Shown: positions 35,055 to 47,235, counted from the stretch's first letter. The stretch is DNA of 64,000 nucleotides from Armillaria gallica (GCA_037576215.1 JBANDB010000003.1:4030001-4094000); one strand, 5' to 3'. Notes: generated from the letters alone by a model not told the origin. Numbers and translations are program-made.

Positions 35055-36379
35055 ATGATCCCCCCTTTCGACGTGTGCATCCCACCCTCTGACTCAGTCG
35101 TAACAGTTAAAGCCATTAATGTTGGTACCGACGCGACGCTCTCCCCTGCTTCATTTTTCTTGCAACCTGTTCTCAATGGCTTCGAAGGCGCGTACGGTCC
35201 TATATACGCCTTCCTGATCGAACATCCTGTCAAGGGCAGAGTCATGTTCGATCTTGGGATTCGCAAAGACCAGGAGAACCTCTCTCCAGCTGTACAGGGG
35301 CTCCTGGAGATTTGGAACTCGATGGGCCCGTATTCCTTGGTGGTGGACGGCGACGTCGCTGAGAGACTAACCGCTGGTGGTGTTGACCTTGAGAGCATTA
35401 AAGCTGTCATCTGGAGGTAAGCGGTGTCCACTTTATTTTCACTCGCCAAGGAAGGGTTCGTTAACCATCATATATAATTAATATAGTCACTCCCATTTAG
35501 ATCACACCGGTAGGTTGGCTGCAAGATATGAGATTGTTCCTTGTACTTACGACTTCGACCGTCAGGCGATATGGCTACTTTTCCCACAACGACGGAACTT
35601 CTTGTTGGTCAAGGGACTGATTTACGAACATATCCTGAATTTCCCGACGCGACGCTCGTGGAAAGTGATATCGCGTGCGTTGAATGGCGCATTTACGTGA
35701 ATGAATACGACTGACGCCGTCTCATTGACAGAGGCCGTAAGGTCACAGAGATCACTTTCCAAGATAGCACCCTTCGCATTGCCGACCTAGCTGCTGTGGA
35801 TTATTTTGGCGACGGCAGCTTCTATATTCTAGATACACCCGGGGTGCGGATCAGAGAATACTCAATTTTTGCCAGAACTGACATCATCTGCAGCACCATC
35901 CGGGCCATATATCCGGTCTTGCACGGGTAACTTCCACAACATTCATCCTGCTTGGAGGCGACTGCTGTCATCATCCAGGTCAGCTCAGGCCGACCGCGAC
36001 CCTCCATGCACGCTGTCCTTGTCCAGGACATGTCATTGACTCTACAAAATCCTCCGTTTGCCCAAAGCAGTTCTCATCATCCTCGGATGCGGAATTTGAT
36101 CTGTTATCTCGCACCAGCCCCATGCTAGGCATACCTTCGGGAGTGTCGGTGTATGCCGACCCTGAGACAGCCACTACCACAATAGAGAAGCTGCTCAAGC
36201 TCGATGCACATCCCGATGTTTTGTTCCTGATCGCCCATGATAGTTCTGTTCCTGGGAAGATAGACGAATTCCCCAAGAGCCTGAACGGCTGGAAAGATAA
36301 GGGATGGAAGCAGGAGTTGACATGGTCATTCTTAAAAGAAGAAAGCCGGGCTTTTAGATTCGGTACCGTAAAGGCTTAA
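35055..36379 (+). CDS. Metallo-beta-lactamase-fold hydrolase (lactonase-like)
   Basis: Zinc hydrolase of the type that includes N-acyl homoserine lactone lactonases. It begins MIPPFDVCIPPSDSVVTVKA and shows YAFLIEHPVKGRVMFDLGIR (beta-strand 1 with the Asp-Leu-Gly). After the first intron comes the metal motif WSHSHLDHTGD (HxHxDH), then TLRIADLAAVDYFGDGSFY, LDTPGHHPGHISGL (third metal His) and LLGGDCCHHPGQLRP (metal Asp). The C-terminal part has VLFLIAHDSSVPGKIDEFP, a further His-Asp segment of this subfamily. Four short introns join in one frame. Many fungi carry such genes with unknown lactone or ester substrates. No signal peptide is seen, so it is likely cytosolic. Confidence 0.82.
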
Positions 36380-36524
36380 ACATTGATTGATGTGCTACAT
36401 GATATCCGGATTCCATAACGTTAGTGGTACAAAAGTAGTTGTACAAGCATGCGCAAAGACCAGAACTAGAGAGCGATGATAAATAACGTGAGTACAAGAG
36501 AAAATCATAACAGCCCATAAGATT

Positions 36525-38720
36525 TCATGCCCAACAATCGTTATCCAGCCACCACCGCTTCTCAGCTCCATTCACACTCCATTCCGCTACACTTTCCGTC
36601 GTGGCAACGTAGATGTAAGCACCAGAAGGGTCAAAGCATGTTCCAGCGATATCCAGGTGGTTGTCCTCGTCCTGCGGAGGTGTCCCCGGCGGCCTTTCAT
36701 TATGCCCACGTCGCTGTCGGAATGAAATTGTTCTTGGTGTGCCTACAGGAGAGAACGAAGGATATCGAGAAGGCGCACTAATGTGCACAGATGGTGAAGG
36801 TGAGGAGGAGCGTGAAGGTGTATGTGATGAAATGCAGTCAGACTCCAATTCATCTACTTCCATGTCATCATCTCCACCCTGATGATCATTCGCGCCACCA
36901 TAATAGAAGTCAACAGGATCTCGCGAATCTTCGCTAGTATGTCTTGAACGTAACCCATGTCGACCCAAAAGTGTTTGGACGTCGTTTTCTACTTGCCTAT
37001 CGCCCAACGGCGGTATGACAACAAGATCGTCTTCATCATTGCTATCCATAGCTTCCAGAGCCGAATTTAAGTCTGTGGATGTCGGGCGTCGTGATCGTCT
37101 ACGCGATTGTGACGTCGAAGGGGACATGGAGGGGATGCGGAATGTATCTTCAAGCGCCATGAACATGAAAGAGGACGGCGGCGGTGGCGGTTCGAAAACC
37201 TCGTAACTCGTGACAGGCGGTGTAGCACTCCTTGGAGGGCGGGAGGCTGATTGTAGTCGATGGTGAGGGTGATTCGCGTCACGGGGACGTGAAGATGATT
37301 GAACTGTGGGTGATGGAAAACCAGGAACATGAATTATTTCTTCCGTTTCAAATGTACGGGCATCAACAACGTGGAGGAGTGAGGTGTGCTGAAAAAAAAA
37401 CGGAGATCAGGCTTTTGTCACAATAAGTCTGTATGAAACATACCTCGGTAAATGTCATGAGCTCTTTGCCCTGGCCATTCCTTCCCCCATGCCCAAACTT
37501 GACATTCCGAACGCTCCACCCGGGCGCTTTACAGGTGCCGCGTGTCCACTCCCACAGATCGTCCGAGAGCCAGCCCGTCGCTCCCCCATAGCCCGGTGGT
37601 ACGCGATTTTTGTCCGTGTAGAACGTCTTTAGTGGTTTAGTGCTTCGAACATCCCAGACTGCGACAACACCTTCTTGGGATGCTACGGCATACTTGGTGC
37701 CGTCTGAAGAAAAGGAGGTCGAGAATGATGCGACCAATGCAGTTGATGCATATGGAAGCGGCGAAGCTTCGGGTGGAGGAAGGGAAAGTGTAGCAATTGG
37801 TTGTATATTGATCCGTGATCCACCCGTCAGTCGGTGCAGAAATACCTTGGATGTGTCTCCGACAGAGAGAAGCGTTCTGCCATCAGGCGATATAGACGCT
37901 AGATTACCAAATATCAATTGGAATCTGGAAGGGAGTGATATATCGAAGCGCACAGTGGTTGATAGGGACCCTGAGTTCAAGACAGCCGACCTCTTGCAAC
38001 TTGGAGCGGTACCGTGTCCGGATAGGAACATCAAAGAACCTAACAGTCCCATCGTTATTGCTGATTGCGACACGAGGTTCGATGCTATTTTCATGAGACT
38101 GAGTCATGCTTAGGGAAGTTAGAAGTACAGAGTTGTTAATGGATCCATAGAGGTTGTCCTCGAAGTGCCATTGCAGCTTTGCTCGACGTTGTGAGGAAGA
38201 GGAAGGTTTGTATGCTGAGAAATGTATCTCGGCTTGCTGGCCGCCAGCAGCCAGGAGAATCTCATCTGTGTTCGGAATTTGCATAGACGCAAGAGTATTC
38301 GGCGTGAATGGAAGCTGTACTAGCTTGCGTGGCGCCTTGGAAAGTGTGAATGACGAGTGACGGCGTGGAAGACAATTACGCACTGAATCCGGGACAATCA
38401 AGTTCTGTTCAACGATAGCATTTTGCTTCACATAGTTGAGAATGCCGCGTTCCTTTGGACACACGACGAGGTCACGGAGTTGGCTGAAACTGGGTCAGAG
38501 ACACGGACGAAGCTTTCGGGCCTTGCACTTACACATGCCCGATCCAGACGTCCGCAGACGCGATGTTAGTCGGCGTCGACGAGGTGAGCAGCGGTAGGCC
38601 TCTCGCCATTGCAAGAGACGGCGAAGATGGCTGTAGTAGGGAGATGGGAGTCGGGAGCAAACCGCTCTGAAGGTCCGTGTCAGTGGGTCGTCCTAAGGCA
38701 AATCGCCGAGAGTCCGGCAT
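36525..38720 (-). CDS. WD-repeat-like DUF2415 domain protein
   Basis: The start MPDSRRFALGRPTDTDLQSG is at ATG 38720. Beta-propeller-like blades are seen: NTLASMQIPNTDEILLAAGG, VAISNNDGTVRFFDVPIR, GNLASISPDGRTLLSVGDT and DGTKYAVASQEGVVAVWDVR. The conserved fungal DUF2415 core follows as GWSVRNVKFGHGGRNGQGKE, LMTFTEHTSLLHVVDARTF. A long Ser/Arg/Asp-rich disordered segment (RSSSPSPSVHISAPSRYPS) separates it from a last blade, CFDPSGAYIYVATTESVAEW. Three or four short introns. The family occurs across fungi; its role is not established, and WD proteins usually act as scaffolds. Confidence 0.78.
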
Positions 38721-39294
38721 ACACGTGCCCGGATTCCCATGACGTCATATACCCGGGTCCCTAAATATAAATTACCGCGGCGCGTCGCGACAGCATCGTG
38801 CCGCTGAGGAGCTATCGTTGCATGCGGACATGATGCATCGAATGAATACACAATTCGAACACGTTTTCATCGTCGGTTCCGCTGCCTAAAACTGCAAAAC
38901 CCCACAAATCATTGCGGGGAAACATTTCACATGGTATCATCATCGAGATTCGACGCGATCTACACATTTCGCAAAGTGCCGATTTGCCGGTAATGCAATG
39001 CTAAGCTCGATAAATGGAAGATTTCATGCTCGAGATATATAATGCACCTTTTCGCCCAGTAGTCGAGAGTATCATTCAAACTGAGGAGAGCCAGATACCA
39101 GAGATATTTCGGAACCAGAATCTGATGAACCGATGGCGTCTAGCTTCTGCCTTATCAAAAAGCCCTGAGGCCTTGAGGCCTGTATCTTGCACCAGTTTTC
39201 CCTCGTACGTCGCAATCATGCGTTGTAACGTTGCTTCTATTACTGCTATCCATACACCTTTCATACATTCCAGTCCATGTGTCCGTCAATTACA
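38721..39294. other. Intergenic, DUF2415 start to phosphopantetheine adenylyltransferase 3' end
   Basis: 574 bp with no supported gene. CCTAAATATAAATTACC at about 38760 is an AT-rich, TATA-like stretch 40-50 bp upstream of the DUF2415 ATG (read on the minus strand). A 94-codon plus ORF (39014-39298) has no motif and overlaps the 3' end of the minus-strand neighbour by 4 bp, so I do not call it a gene. Confidence 0.4.
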
Positions 39295-40446
39295 TTAATC
39301 GTCACCAGCTACTTGCCTGGAAATCCACTCTCGAATAAATGTACTGCTCATCTTGGTCTGTCTCAAGAGCTCATGATCTTCGTGGTCAAGTTTGGATGAC
39401 GTTGGAGAGATAACGTCAATAACGAAAATCTCTAATGCTGGCAAAGATTGGCTTGCCCGATGAGAAGTGACTAAAGATGCATTAGTTGTAGTTGTGCATC
39501 ACTCCGGGAGTAGCGCACTTACTAGCTTTCGCACCGCTCATCGTCTCGGCGCTAACTACCAATGCCTGTATATTAGGATCCCAGCCAGTTGGACCGTACA
39601 CATCGCTGATAACGACAATATCGTAAAAGAGGCCCGGTTTGAAGAGGGTCAAGAACTTCCGAATACGGTCTTTACGCGTCTGTATGTCTTCCAAGACGTT
39701 TTTATAGGCTTTGTTCTTGAGCAATTCGTCACCTGTGACGCCCACGATGAGCTTCTCGTTGGATATCCATGCCCCCATGCTCAATAGAATCTTGTGCCCT
39801 GCGTGCAGGTGATCAAAGGTGCCGCCTAGGGCAGTGGCAGGGTACATGGGTGGATAGGACACATTTTGCGCTGAAGGTGGCAATGGCTGATGATGGAGCT
39901 CAGCCTCGGTGTCCGGAGCGACATAATGCTGGGGTACAAGAGACGACAACGGTGGCGCGAGTATATCTGTTCGCCAAGTAAGCGATCAGGACGCCAAGCT
40001 GAGGGAATCACATACATACCTCCCTGTACCCGAAATACTACATCTGTCTCCACTACAAATTCCGGTATGCCCTCATTTACCCCCTTGAGCAACACATCGA
40101 CTTCCAACAGCACTTTATCCACCTCCTGGGCGGCCTTGGTTGCCTGGACATATACGAAAGTCAAAAGTCGTTGAACGTCATCCCATCGCTCTGTGTGTGA
40201 AATGGGGGGCTCTGTAACGTCACCGCTGGGCGAGGTAAAGAGAGGAGAATACAAGGCAATGACGAGTCGCTTCTGGGCGCTAGTGGCGGCAGTGATAATA
40301 ACTGGCGAGAGAAAATGAGGCGTCGACAGGTCAGAAAGAGAAGCTAAGAGGAGAGCGTTGGCCACTGTGGAGGCCATCGTCGAGACAGACAAGGTTTGGG
40401 GAATGATGACGCCCTTGAGCGAAGCGGTGGCGTGATCGTGGATCAT
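39295..40446 (-). CDS. CAB4: Phosphopantetheine adenylyltransferase (CoA synthesis)
   Basis: Transfers AMP from ATP to 4'-phosphopantetheine to form dephospho-CoA, the fourth step of coenzyme A synthesis. The C-terminal half is the nucleotidyltransferase domain: ATALGGTFDHLHAGHKILLS (the T/HxGH motif), EKLIVGVTGDELLKNKAYKN, DVYGPTGWDPNIQALVVSAE, and the last exon, ending STFIREWISRQVAGDD (with the SSTxIR-type motif). The N-terminal half (residues about 1-140) is fungal-specific. Three exons; the intron at about 39472-39520 joins MSGAKA to TSHRASQSLPALEIFVIDV. Start ATG is at 40446, with MASTVANALLL at 40377 as an alternative. Confidence 0.88.
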
Positions 40447-40784
40447 TGCATTATCTAGCCGCTTTTTCTACGTCGTCTTCGGCGACAACGAAAGGAAAGA
40501 GGGTAGAAAAGGCTTTCCAGGCCGGAGATAGGAATGACTGGGAGAAACTGGAAGCGCAATCAAACAAATCGGCTTTTTTTACTTTCATAGGCACCGTGGA
40601 TGACGTGGGCAGATGAACAGCAATAAGACGGTAAAGTAGGCGACATCAGTGGGTACAAAAATGTGCTATACTTCGTTGAGTGCAACATGAAAAGAAAAGT
40701 TGACATTGACAAGAAACGAATCGCGCTGCACGTGGAGGGTGAGCAGTGTACCGCCACCCAATCGCCTCTTGTTTGTGAACAACG
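40447..40784. promoter_or_regulatory. Divergent promoter region, CAB4 / MAD1
   Basis: 338 bp between divergent start codons of CAB4 (minus) and MAD1 (plus). A poly-T run (GGCTTTTTTTACTTTC) lies near the middle; such tracts often mark fungal promoters. No TATA box is clear. Confidence 0.4.
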
Positions 40785-43161
40785 ATGAGCAGAGATGCTT
40801 CTTCCTCGTCCCAAATTCCTCTCTTCTCAAGGTCGACTGCTGCAAAGCGGGACTCGCTGACTGCAGAACTAGAGCGAGGTTCGTCACGCCCAGCACTCTT
40901 TCAAATCCTAGCCTTACCTCTTTCAAAGACCCACGCCTTTCCACGGTTCGGCGTCAACAGCGTTCTCAAGCTTTTTCTTCGACTATGGCACACGCGTCTC
41001 TCGAACGACAGCTCGCTACTCTTCAGACTACGAAGACCGAGCTCGAGACCAAGCTGAGGGAGCGGGACTTGACCGTGGAAAGGCTTGAAAGGGATCGCCG
41101 CTGGTTTTCTGACAGGGAGACAGAAGAACGCGAAGAAAAGGAACGTGAAAGGGCAGAGAGGGAAGAAGAAAAGGTATATTTACAGGTCAAAGTTGCGTTG
41201 GCCAATTCTAATCAAGTATAGAAAAAAACCGACGCGGAACTACGCTCTTTAAGGGCAAATCTAACGACACTACGAGAGGAATACGAAGAACTTCAGGACT
41301 CCCATTCTGCACTATCGAGGTCAACGTCGCAGACAAGCGCTACCCAGGAATCTAAAATCACTACTTTGACGCGACAGGTGCAGCTTCTGGAGGAAGAGCT
41401 CACGCAGACAAAGGAGCTTGCAGAAGAACGTTTGCGCTCTATGCACGACCTCCAGGAGTCAATCAATAATTTAGAAGAACCACCACGGCGAGAGGACAAT
41501 GAGGACATGACAATCATTCGAGAAGAACTGCGTCGGCAAGCCACTTACCTTCGCCAACTAGAGTCTGAAAACGCGGAGTTACGCGTTTTGAAGGCGCGGA
41601 GCCAAAGCATCGAAGTATTGAAGGAGGAGAAACGAGGCTTGGAACGAAAACTACGGGGCATGGATGAGTTGCGACATCAGGTTGTAGAGTTGGAGGCTCA
41701 GGTGGAAGCGGGAAGGCAGGAAAGACAAGAGTGGTATGTCTCTATTCTATGTTTATCGACTCCTTCTTCATCGACCTTGCTAGGGCAAACAAGTCGCTGG
41801 AAGTGGAGGCTCAGTCACCCTCACGAACGCCTATCAGCGTAACTCAAAGTTTGTCGGAGCTTCGTCTAACTCACGCCAAACTACTGGAAGAGAGCGGCGC
41901 TACGAATGCATTGCTGAGAGCGAGGGAAGCTGAACTTGACAAAGTACAGGAAAGTGAGGGAGAATTGAAGGAGCGTATCAAGGGTCTGGAAGCGGATGTG
42001 AACGGCCTAAAGGAGAATCTTGAGCGGGAGCGAAGGCGAGTGGAGTTGGCTGATAGGGAGGTTGACTTCTCAAAGGCGATGGTGGTAAGGTTGCTGCTTT
42101 CAAAGTCTGGAGCTAGTCTCACGTTATATCAGGCTAGTTTCACAGCAGAGGAGACTATGAAAGAAGGTGCTGCAGCCATTGATGAGGCCCAGATGCAGAG
42201 ATTACAGCACGCCGAAGCTCTGCTTGAAGAATATAAGGGCGTCAACGATAAATTAACACTGGAGTTGGAAGCGCTCACAACGTCTCGCGGCTCCGTCGTA
42301 GGAGCTGACCTGCTTCAGGCAGAGAAGGCGCAGAGACTTCAGGTCCAAGAAGGTGTTTTTTGTATCGCACACCCGACAAGCACATATTGACCCTCCCTGC
42401 AGCTCTCGCTCAATGCAACGAGGAAAACAAGAACCACCTCGACAAGATCGACGAGCTTGAGCAAAAGCTATTCGACCTCGGAGGGGAGATCGCTGGCGGA
42501 CGACATGTCCCTCCAGGAGTCCGAATTCTGCAACTGAAAGAGAATCCATTGCAGGATTGGGTAGACTTGCGGCAAAGCGCCATGGACCGACTGAAAGGAG
42601 AGAACGAGGCGCTCATCAAGCGATTAAAGGAGCTAGAAGAAAGCGGCATTAAAGGAGTAGCGACCTTTGCACAACCTGGGGAAGAACTGGTTCCCAGAGA
42701 GAGCTGGGAGCTTGTCAGTAAAGAAAAGTCAGATTTGGAGGAGCTTGTTTCGCAGAAGGAGAAGAGGCTTTTAAGGTTACAACAAGTACGTCACCGTGTA
42801 TTCTGTCGTGTCTTTCTTCTACTAACGAGTTGCTTAGATATTCCAGTCAAAGTCTGCTGAGTTCCGGGAGGCCATTGCGTCAATTCTGGGCGTGAAGCTG
42901 GCCTTTTACCCAAATGGACAAGTCAGAGTGACGTCGCTATATGATTTAAACGCAAGTTTCGTCTTCTCGCCCGAGAAAGGCGCCAGTGGTGTGAACATGC
43001 AACTGGTGGCGCAAGGCGAGGGTGCGCCGGAGGAGATACAGAGTTTGATGCAATACTGGGTCGGGACGGAACAATGTATCCCAGGATTCATGGCAACCGT
43101 GACCCTGGAGTGCTACGAGACATCGAAAAAGGGGAACAGTGAGGGAAATATGTCGATGTGA
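40785..43161 (+). CDS. MAD1: Spindle assembly checkpoint protein MAD1
   Basis: Coiled-coil scaffold that recruits MAD2 to unattached kinetochores. It starts MSRDASSSSQIPLFSRSTAA; the first intron (donor after GAGCGAG) leads to DPRLSTVRRQQRSQ. Most of the protein is Glu/Lys/Arg/Gln-rich coiled coil with heptad patterns (LERQLATLQTTKTELETKL; LEEELTQTKELAEERLRSM; RLKGENEALIKRLKELEES). The C-terminal globular (RWD-like) domain is IFQSKSAEFREAIASILG, VKLAFYPNGQVRVTSLYDL, MQLVAQGEGAPEEIQSLMQY, WVGTEQCIPGFMATVTLECY, diagnostic for MAD1. The segment before it reads RLLRLQQIFQSK where animal and yeast MAD1 have RLK. Five or six short introns; stop at 43159-43161. Confidence 0.87.
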
Positions 43162-43452
43162 GGTTGTGGTGGATGCAGTTAGGCGTGTAAGATAATAGAA
43201 AGGTGAGTAAGTTAAACCATATTTGGTTTCATCACGTTTCTGAGCGCTGTCTTGTGCAGGGAAATTATTTATCGAGACCAATGACAATCGAGGAGGCGTG
43301 TGAACGGTTTGCAATCATGTTCAACCGGGCATGACGGAGTACAGTTGAAGGTCAAAAATAGCTATGGTCAACGCTTTATATAACAGGAATCGCATTCATC
43401 ACACTCACGCTCTTTCTTCTCAAATTTCATCTCTCTTGATAATATCAACATT

Positions 43453-44177
43453 ATGGGTAAGGTGTCTGTCTACCAGGTTTTACGTCTCTAACAGCTCTCG
43501 ATCTAGTCGGTTGTGGTCTCCTTGTCCCTCTTGAACCCAAACCTGGAAAAGATGGGGAGCTCGCCGACTTTCTAAACACGGGTTACGACCTTGTACAAGC
43601 AGAGCCTTTTACCCTACAGTGGTTCGCGCTCCAATATGACACCTCTAATCCGACCTATGCCATCTTTGATACGTTCGCTGACGAGGAAGGATTGACGATG
43701 CATGCCAATGGGAAGATTGCAGAGGCGCTTGGTGCCAATTCGGAAGCCTTGTTAAAAGAGGCTCCCCAGTTAGGGCAGATCAAAATGCTCGCAAGCAAAG
43801 TGCAGCATAGTGTGGAGACTGTCCAGGTTGGGCTGAGGTGTCTCTTGAGGGCGAAGCCGGGCAAGATCGACATCGTCAGGAACTTTTTGGTTGTAAGAGT
43901 GCTTAATTCAGTCTACGATGCACTATTGTGAAATTACTTGCATCCTTAGAACGCCCTCCCCCTCATTGACGAAGAAGAGCAGACCCGCATCTGGTATGCG
44001 TTCGAATTCCCGGGAACCGGTTTATTTGGTATAGTGGACTTTTTCCTGTCGGATGAAGGAAGGCAAGCGCATATCAAGGGCAAGGTCGCTACCGCGTTGT
44101 ATGCACACGCCGATGAATACTTCACCGATGAGCCGGATATAGTGAAGGTGAAGGTGCTGGCAGCGAAGATTGGATAG
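43453..44177 (+). CDS. Tandem antibiotic-biosynthesis-monooxygenase-like (dimeric alpha-beta barrel) protein
   Basis: Exon 1 is only ATGG; after a 52-nt intron the frame gives VGCGLLVPLEPKPGKDGELA. Two homologous ABM-like halves follow: LEPKPGKDGELADFLNTGYD...WFALQYDTSNPTYAIFDTFA...DEEGLTMHANGKIAEAL, and LRAKPGKIDIVRNFLV...ARIWYAFEFPGTGLFGIVD-type...DEGRQAHIKGKVATAL. Each half has the pattern of cofactor-free monooxygenases such as YgiN. Length is about 205 residues. A second intron sits between LV and NALPLIDEEEQ. The function is unknown; a role in quinone or reactive-oxygen handling is only a possibility. It ends VLAAKIG at 44175-44177. Confidence 0.75.
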
Positions 44178-44423
44178 AGTACTTCGGTAGAGTAAACGTG
44201 TCGTCGTACAAGCTTCTGTGGTCTTGCACAAGCCGACAGTGATGTGAAGTCTCATCGTCTACGCTACTATACTTCTATGATGCACCATCTTACTAACATC
44301 TCCCGCTGTAATAAACAGTATCTCATCCTGCACACTGTCTACAGATAACACCTGTGGATGGTCAACGTTTCTTTTAGTACAGCCATGGAAGTATGATACT
44401 ACATAAGTATCTTCGATATTCCT

Positions 44424-45927
44424 TCAGACACCTGTCAATTCAGTAAGATATTCTGGGTTTATAGTCAGTCAGGATATGCACAGCCAGCGTGAATAGCCAT
44501 ACCTCTGGTCAACTCAAATGCAGCAAAGGTAGCCGCTGCGGCCGGAATGCTGGAGAAAGGGGAGTCTTTGGTTCCTGCATGCACAGAAAGACTGATGTGG
44601 TATCTACCTTCGAAGTACTGTGACGCACAAGCAATGTCAGAATATGAGTAAAGGTCAAGAGATGAAGTCTTACTGGAAGGCGTGAGTCCACGGAATAAAC
44701 CGGGGCTATAATGTTCCAGTACACATGAAGAACTGAAGGCTACAATAGCGATAGAAAGCTTACAGGCCAGACTCCGCCATTATAGCTCTACCCTCATGCG
44801 CAATATACTGCACTGGCGTCCCCGAGGGAGGCGTAGGCCTCAGTTGTACACGCGATTTGATGACATCTAGTGACAATGAATGTAAAGTTTACCGTGATCT
44901 TACTCGAACCTACCGAGTGGGTAACAGGCCAGCCAGTAAGAAATCTACAGTGTAAACGTGAAGATATGAACATTTCAAGAGTGATGTCACTTACGCCTCC
45001 AGTTGAACCACTGGCTAACAATGCCCACACGGGTAGATCTTTACCGTAGGCAGCTGCAAATTTCCGCTTCGAAAATTCATAGGCTTAAAGTTTAATGGTG
45101 ACGGGGAGTGATGGCAAGCAAGGTATCAAGTGACGTACCAGTGTAAAATCTAAACCAGTGTCAAAGATATTCAGAGGATCTAGAAACCCGCACAAACCCA
45201 GCGTATGCTGGTATCTCTCGAGCCACGGTTACCCAATAACCACGCATGATACCCTTCCTGAATCCCCATTGTGACCACTGATCACTCACGACTCTTCTTA
45301 AGCGCTTGTCTGTTGCACTTCCATATTGACCCTGCATGAGAACCTTGAACATTTCCACTACAAAATGTCAGCAGATTTGATGCAGATGTAGATAGCTAAC
45401 GCGTACCTGGGCTTGCTAATGTAGCATTAGTAGCTCCTGCCATACTCCCTGCAAGAGCAATCTGAGGTAGGCTCAGCTGAGGATAGGGTGAGATTATCCG
45501 ACGCGATACGCCGTACGAAGCGAATAGTAGCGAATTGACCCCAGCGATACCGAAGAGAGGGCTAGCCATACCTAGAGACACGTTAGATAATGTAATGACG
45601 AGCTACACAATTCAGTGACCTTTGTATAGCGCAAAAAACCCCTCCTTGCGAACAGTCTGTAAGAGAATATCCATAGGCCCTTTCTGCAGAGTGTTCGTAA
45701 GAGTGTGCGTGTCGTTTCAGTGGATGTATACGCACAAACATCCCTCCTGTACATCCACTTCATCGTAAGTGATCCTTCCCGTGCAATTAAGATGGAACTG
45801 AACTGGGAGCTATTTGTGCACGCGTCTTAACGGTGTCAAGGGGCTGACCAACAAGGACTTGGGCAGCGCCTCCAACGCTTCCGGCAAGCAGTTCATTGAT
45901 GGTCGATAGTGATGAAGACGAGCTCAT
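44424..45927 (-). CDS. Mitochondrial carrier family (SLC25) protein
   Basis: Inner-membrane exchanger with three repeats, each with a PxD/ExxKxR signature: QPLDTVKTRAQIA, then SPVEMFKVLMQGQYG (second, with Glu), and YPLDVIKSRVQLRP (third). The start is MSSSSSLSTINELLAGSVGG at 45927. The pattern resembles the carnitine/acylcarnitine-ornithine branch (YMC/CRC1/ORT types), and the substrate is not certain. Many short introns. One exon is only 10 nt long (44608-44617); it makes TPSILRSIPAAAATFAAFEL continuous. The last intron is followed by a tiny final exon giving LTRGV and a stop at 44424-44426. The P450 array begins shortly upstream of this gene. Confidence 0.85.
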
Positions 45928-46099
45928 CGTGATGGTCGATGGCGAAGAGAGAGCAGCACATTGAGAATGGGAGCCTGAATCAGAAATGATATCGCGTCAT
46001 CTTCGCATAATAGTCGCTTAGGAAGGTGTTTCTCACGGAGACTACCCGTCGGACCCGCCTTTTAAAGTCTGTTTCGTTATTATATGTGGTGATATTGTA

Positions 46100-46310
46100 T
46101 TTTCGATATATGTTCATGATCACGACTATAACATTGCCGAGGTTGAGGCATGTGGACTCGCGAAGGTCGCGTCGTTGGACCAGGTGATACTTGTACAGAG
46201 TTTCCATTAATACTTCATTTCGAATCCCGTAGCTTTCCCGTACTTTCAAATGCACAATCAAGCCGCGATAAGGCATCCGCAGTAATATATTCGAGACGGT
46301 TGCTACCACA
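46100..46310 (+). pseudogene. P450 C-terminal relic 0 (left edge of array)
   Basis: Decayed copy of the last two exons of the array P450s. In parts it reads VDS...GRVVGPGDTCTE, then after a gap ESRSFPV, matching KAVDSEGRVVEPSDTFTDG and SFPVPFKC of the intact genes. Frameshifts and stops prevent translation. It lies about 170 bp upstream of the carrier start and 0.9 kb before P450 copy 1. Confidence 0.6.
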
Positions 46311-47235
46311 TCGCAACAGTTACTTCTTTGAAGCATGAATCATGGTGGAGGCAAGATTTTGAACAACGGATGCTCGGGCCGGGTTATCCCGGACAGAAGT
46401 TGAACTTGGTTTGCCACTTGCTACTTACGAGTATCTGTCTCCGTACCTTCCGTGCGTCGCAAAGTTACAGAATCACAAGGTGAACTTCAGCCAAGGTGAA
46501 GGCCCAGCTGGCAGCAGATGCCCTTCAACACCGGCTCTGATGGGTGTGAAAATTTGTGAACACTGAGGCAAAGGTATGTCGTTCAGAGCGTGGGATAGGC
46601 GGGTGAAGCTCACTTAGGACAAAGGGTAGAGACTTTCAAGTACGAACAAAGATGTACCAGGAGCTGGGACCGATGTCCGGGGTATAGCATACCTGTTGGA
46701 AAACGCACTGCATCCGATATAAATATGTTGTCCACTTTCAGAGGTCCCCGATCCGAATTTGGTCTTGACGAAGAAGCAGATTCTTTTCATGGATCTCCCC
46801 AAATACTTTCGAGCATCTGAGCGCGGGATGAGGCCATCTGATGCCGTACAGTCTTTGGGTATCCTCTCCCATGTCACTTTATCGGGCGTTCGACATTCAA
46901 TAGCAGGCGAACATGTGGCAATCGTACTCCACTGTTCTTGCACAACGGGTGCCCTGTGGCTGGAATACACAATGTAGTTGTGAAGCTTCTTGTTCAGTTT
47001 TATTCCTGGTTGGACTTCGACATCTTCATTTTGGTGAGGCGACACTCCATCTGCACATATTGAGGTCATGCTTATCTATCATCTGCTCTACTTCGCATCC
47101 ATGTGTGGAGAAAACAGGGAGCAAAGAAGGGATAAGGATTACACGGCATTGACCCAGTGAAAAACGTGCTTTCTTAAGGAATGGGAAGCCAGGAAGAATC
47201 AGGTCAGATTTGCCACCCACGACGACTCTCTTGCT
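46311..47235. other. Array spacer before P450 copy 1
   Basis: This spacer is homologous to those before copies 2-4 and, more weakly, 5. Shared blocks include GAGTATCTGTCTCCGTACC (near 46430) and a block around 46640-46820. A 151-codon minus ORF (46614-47069) is open only in this unit; equivalent frames in other units are broken, so I do not call it a gene. Confidence 0.5.
47131..47137 (+). promoter_or_regulatory. Conserved GATAAGG element upstream of P450 copy 1
   Basis: GATAAGG lies 105 bp before the ATG at the head of a block shared by the array copies (GATAAGGATTACACGGCATT). In fungi GATAAG-type sites bind GATA factors such as AreA/NIT2 (nitrogen), so nitrogen control is possible. Binding is inference. 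Confidence 0.45.

Noticed and set aside
39014..39298. 94-codon plus-strand ORF next to CAB4
   Set aside because: Overlaps the 3' end of the supported minus-strand gene by a few bases and shows no motif or splice support.
46614..47069. 151-codon minus-strand ORF in the spacer before P450 copy 1
   Set aside because: The matching frames in the homologous spacers are interrupted, so it is not conserved as coding.
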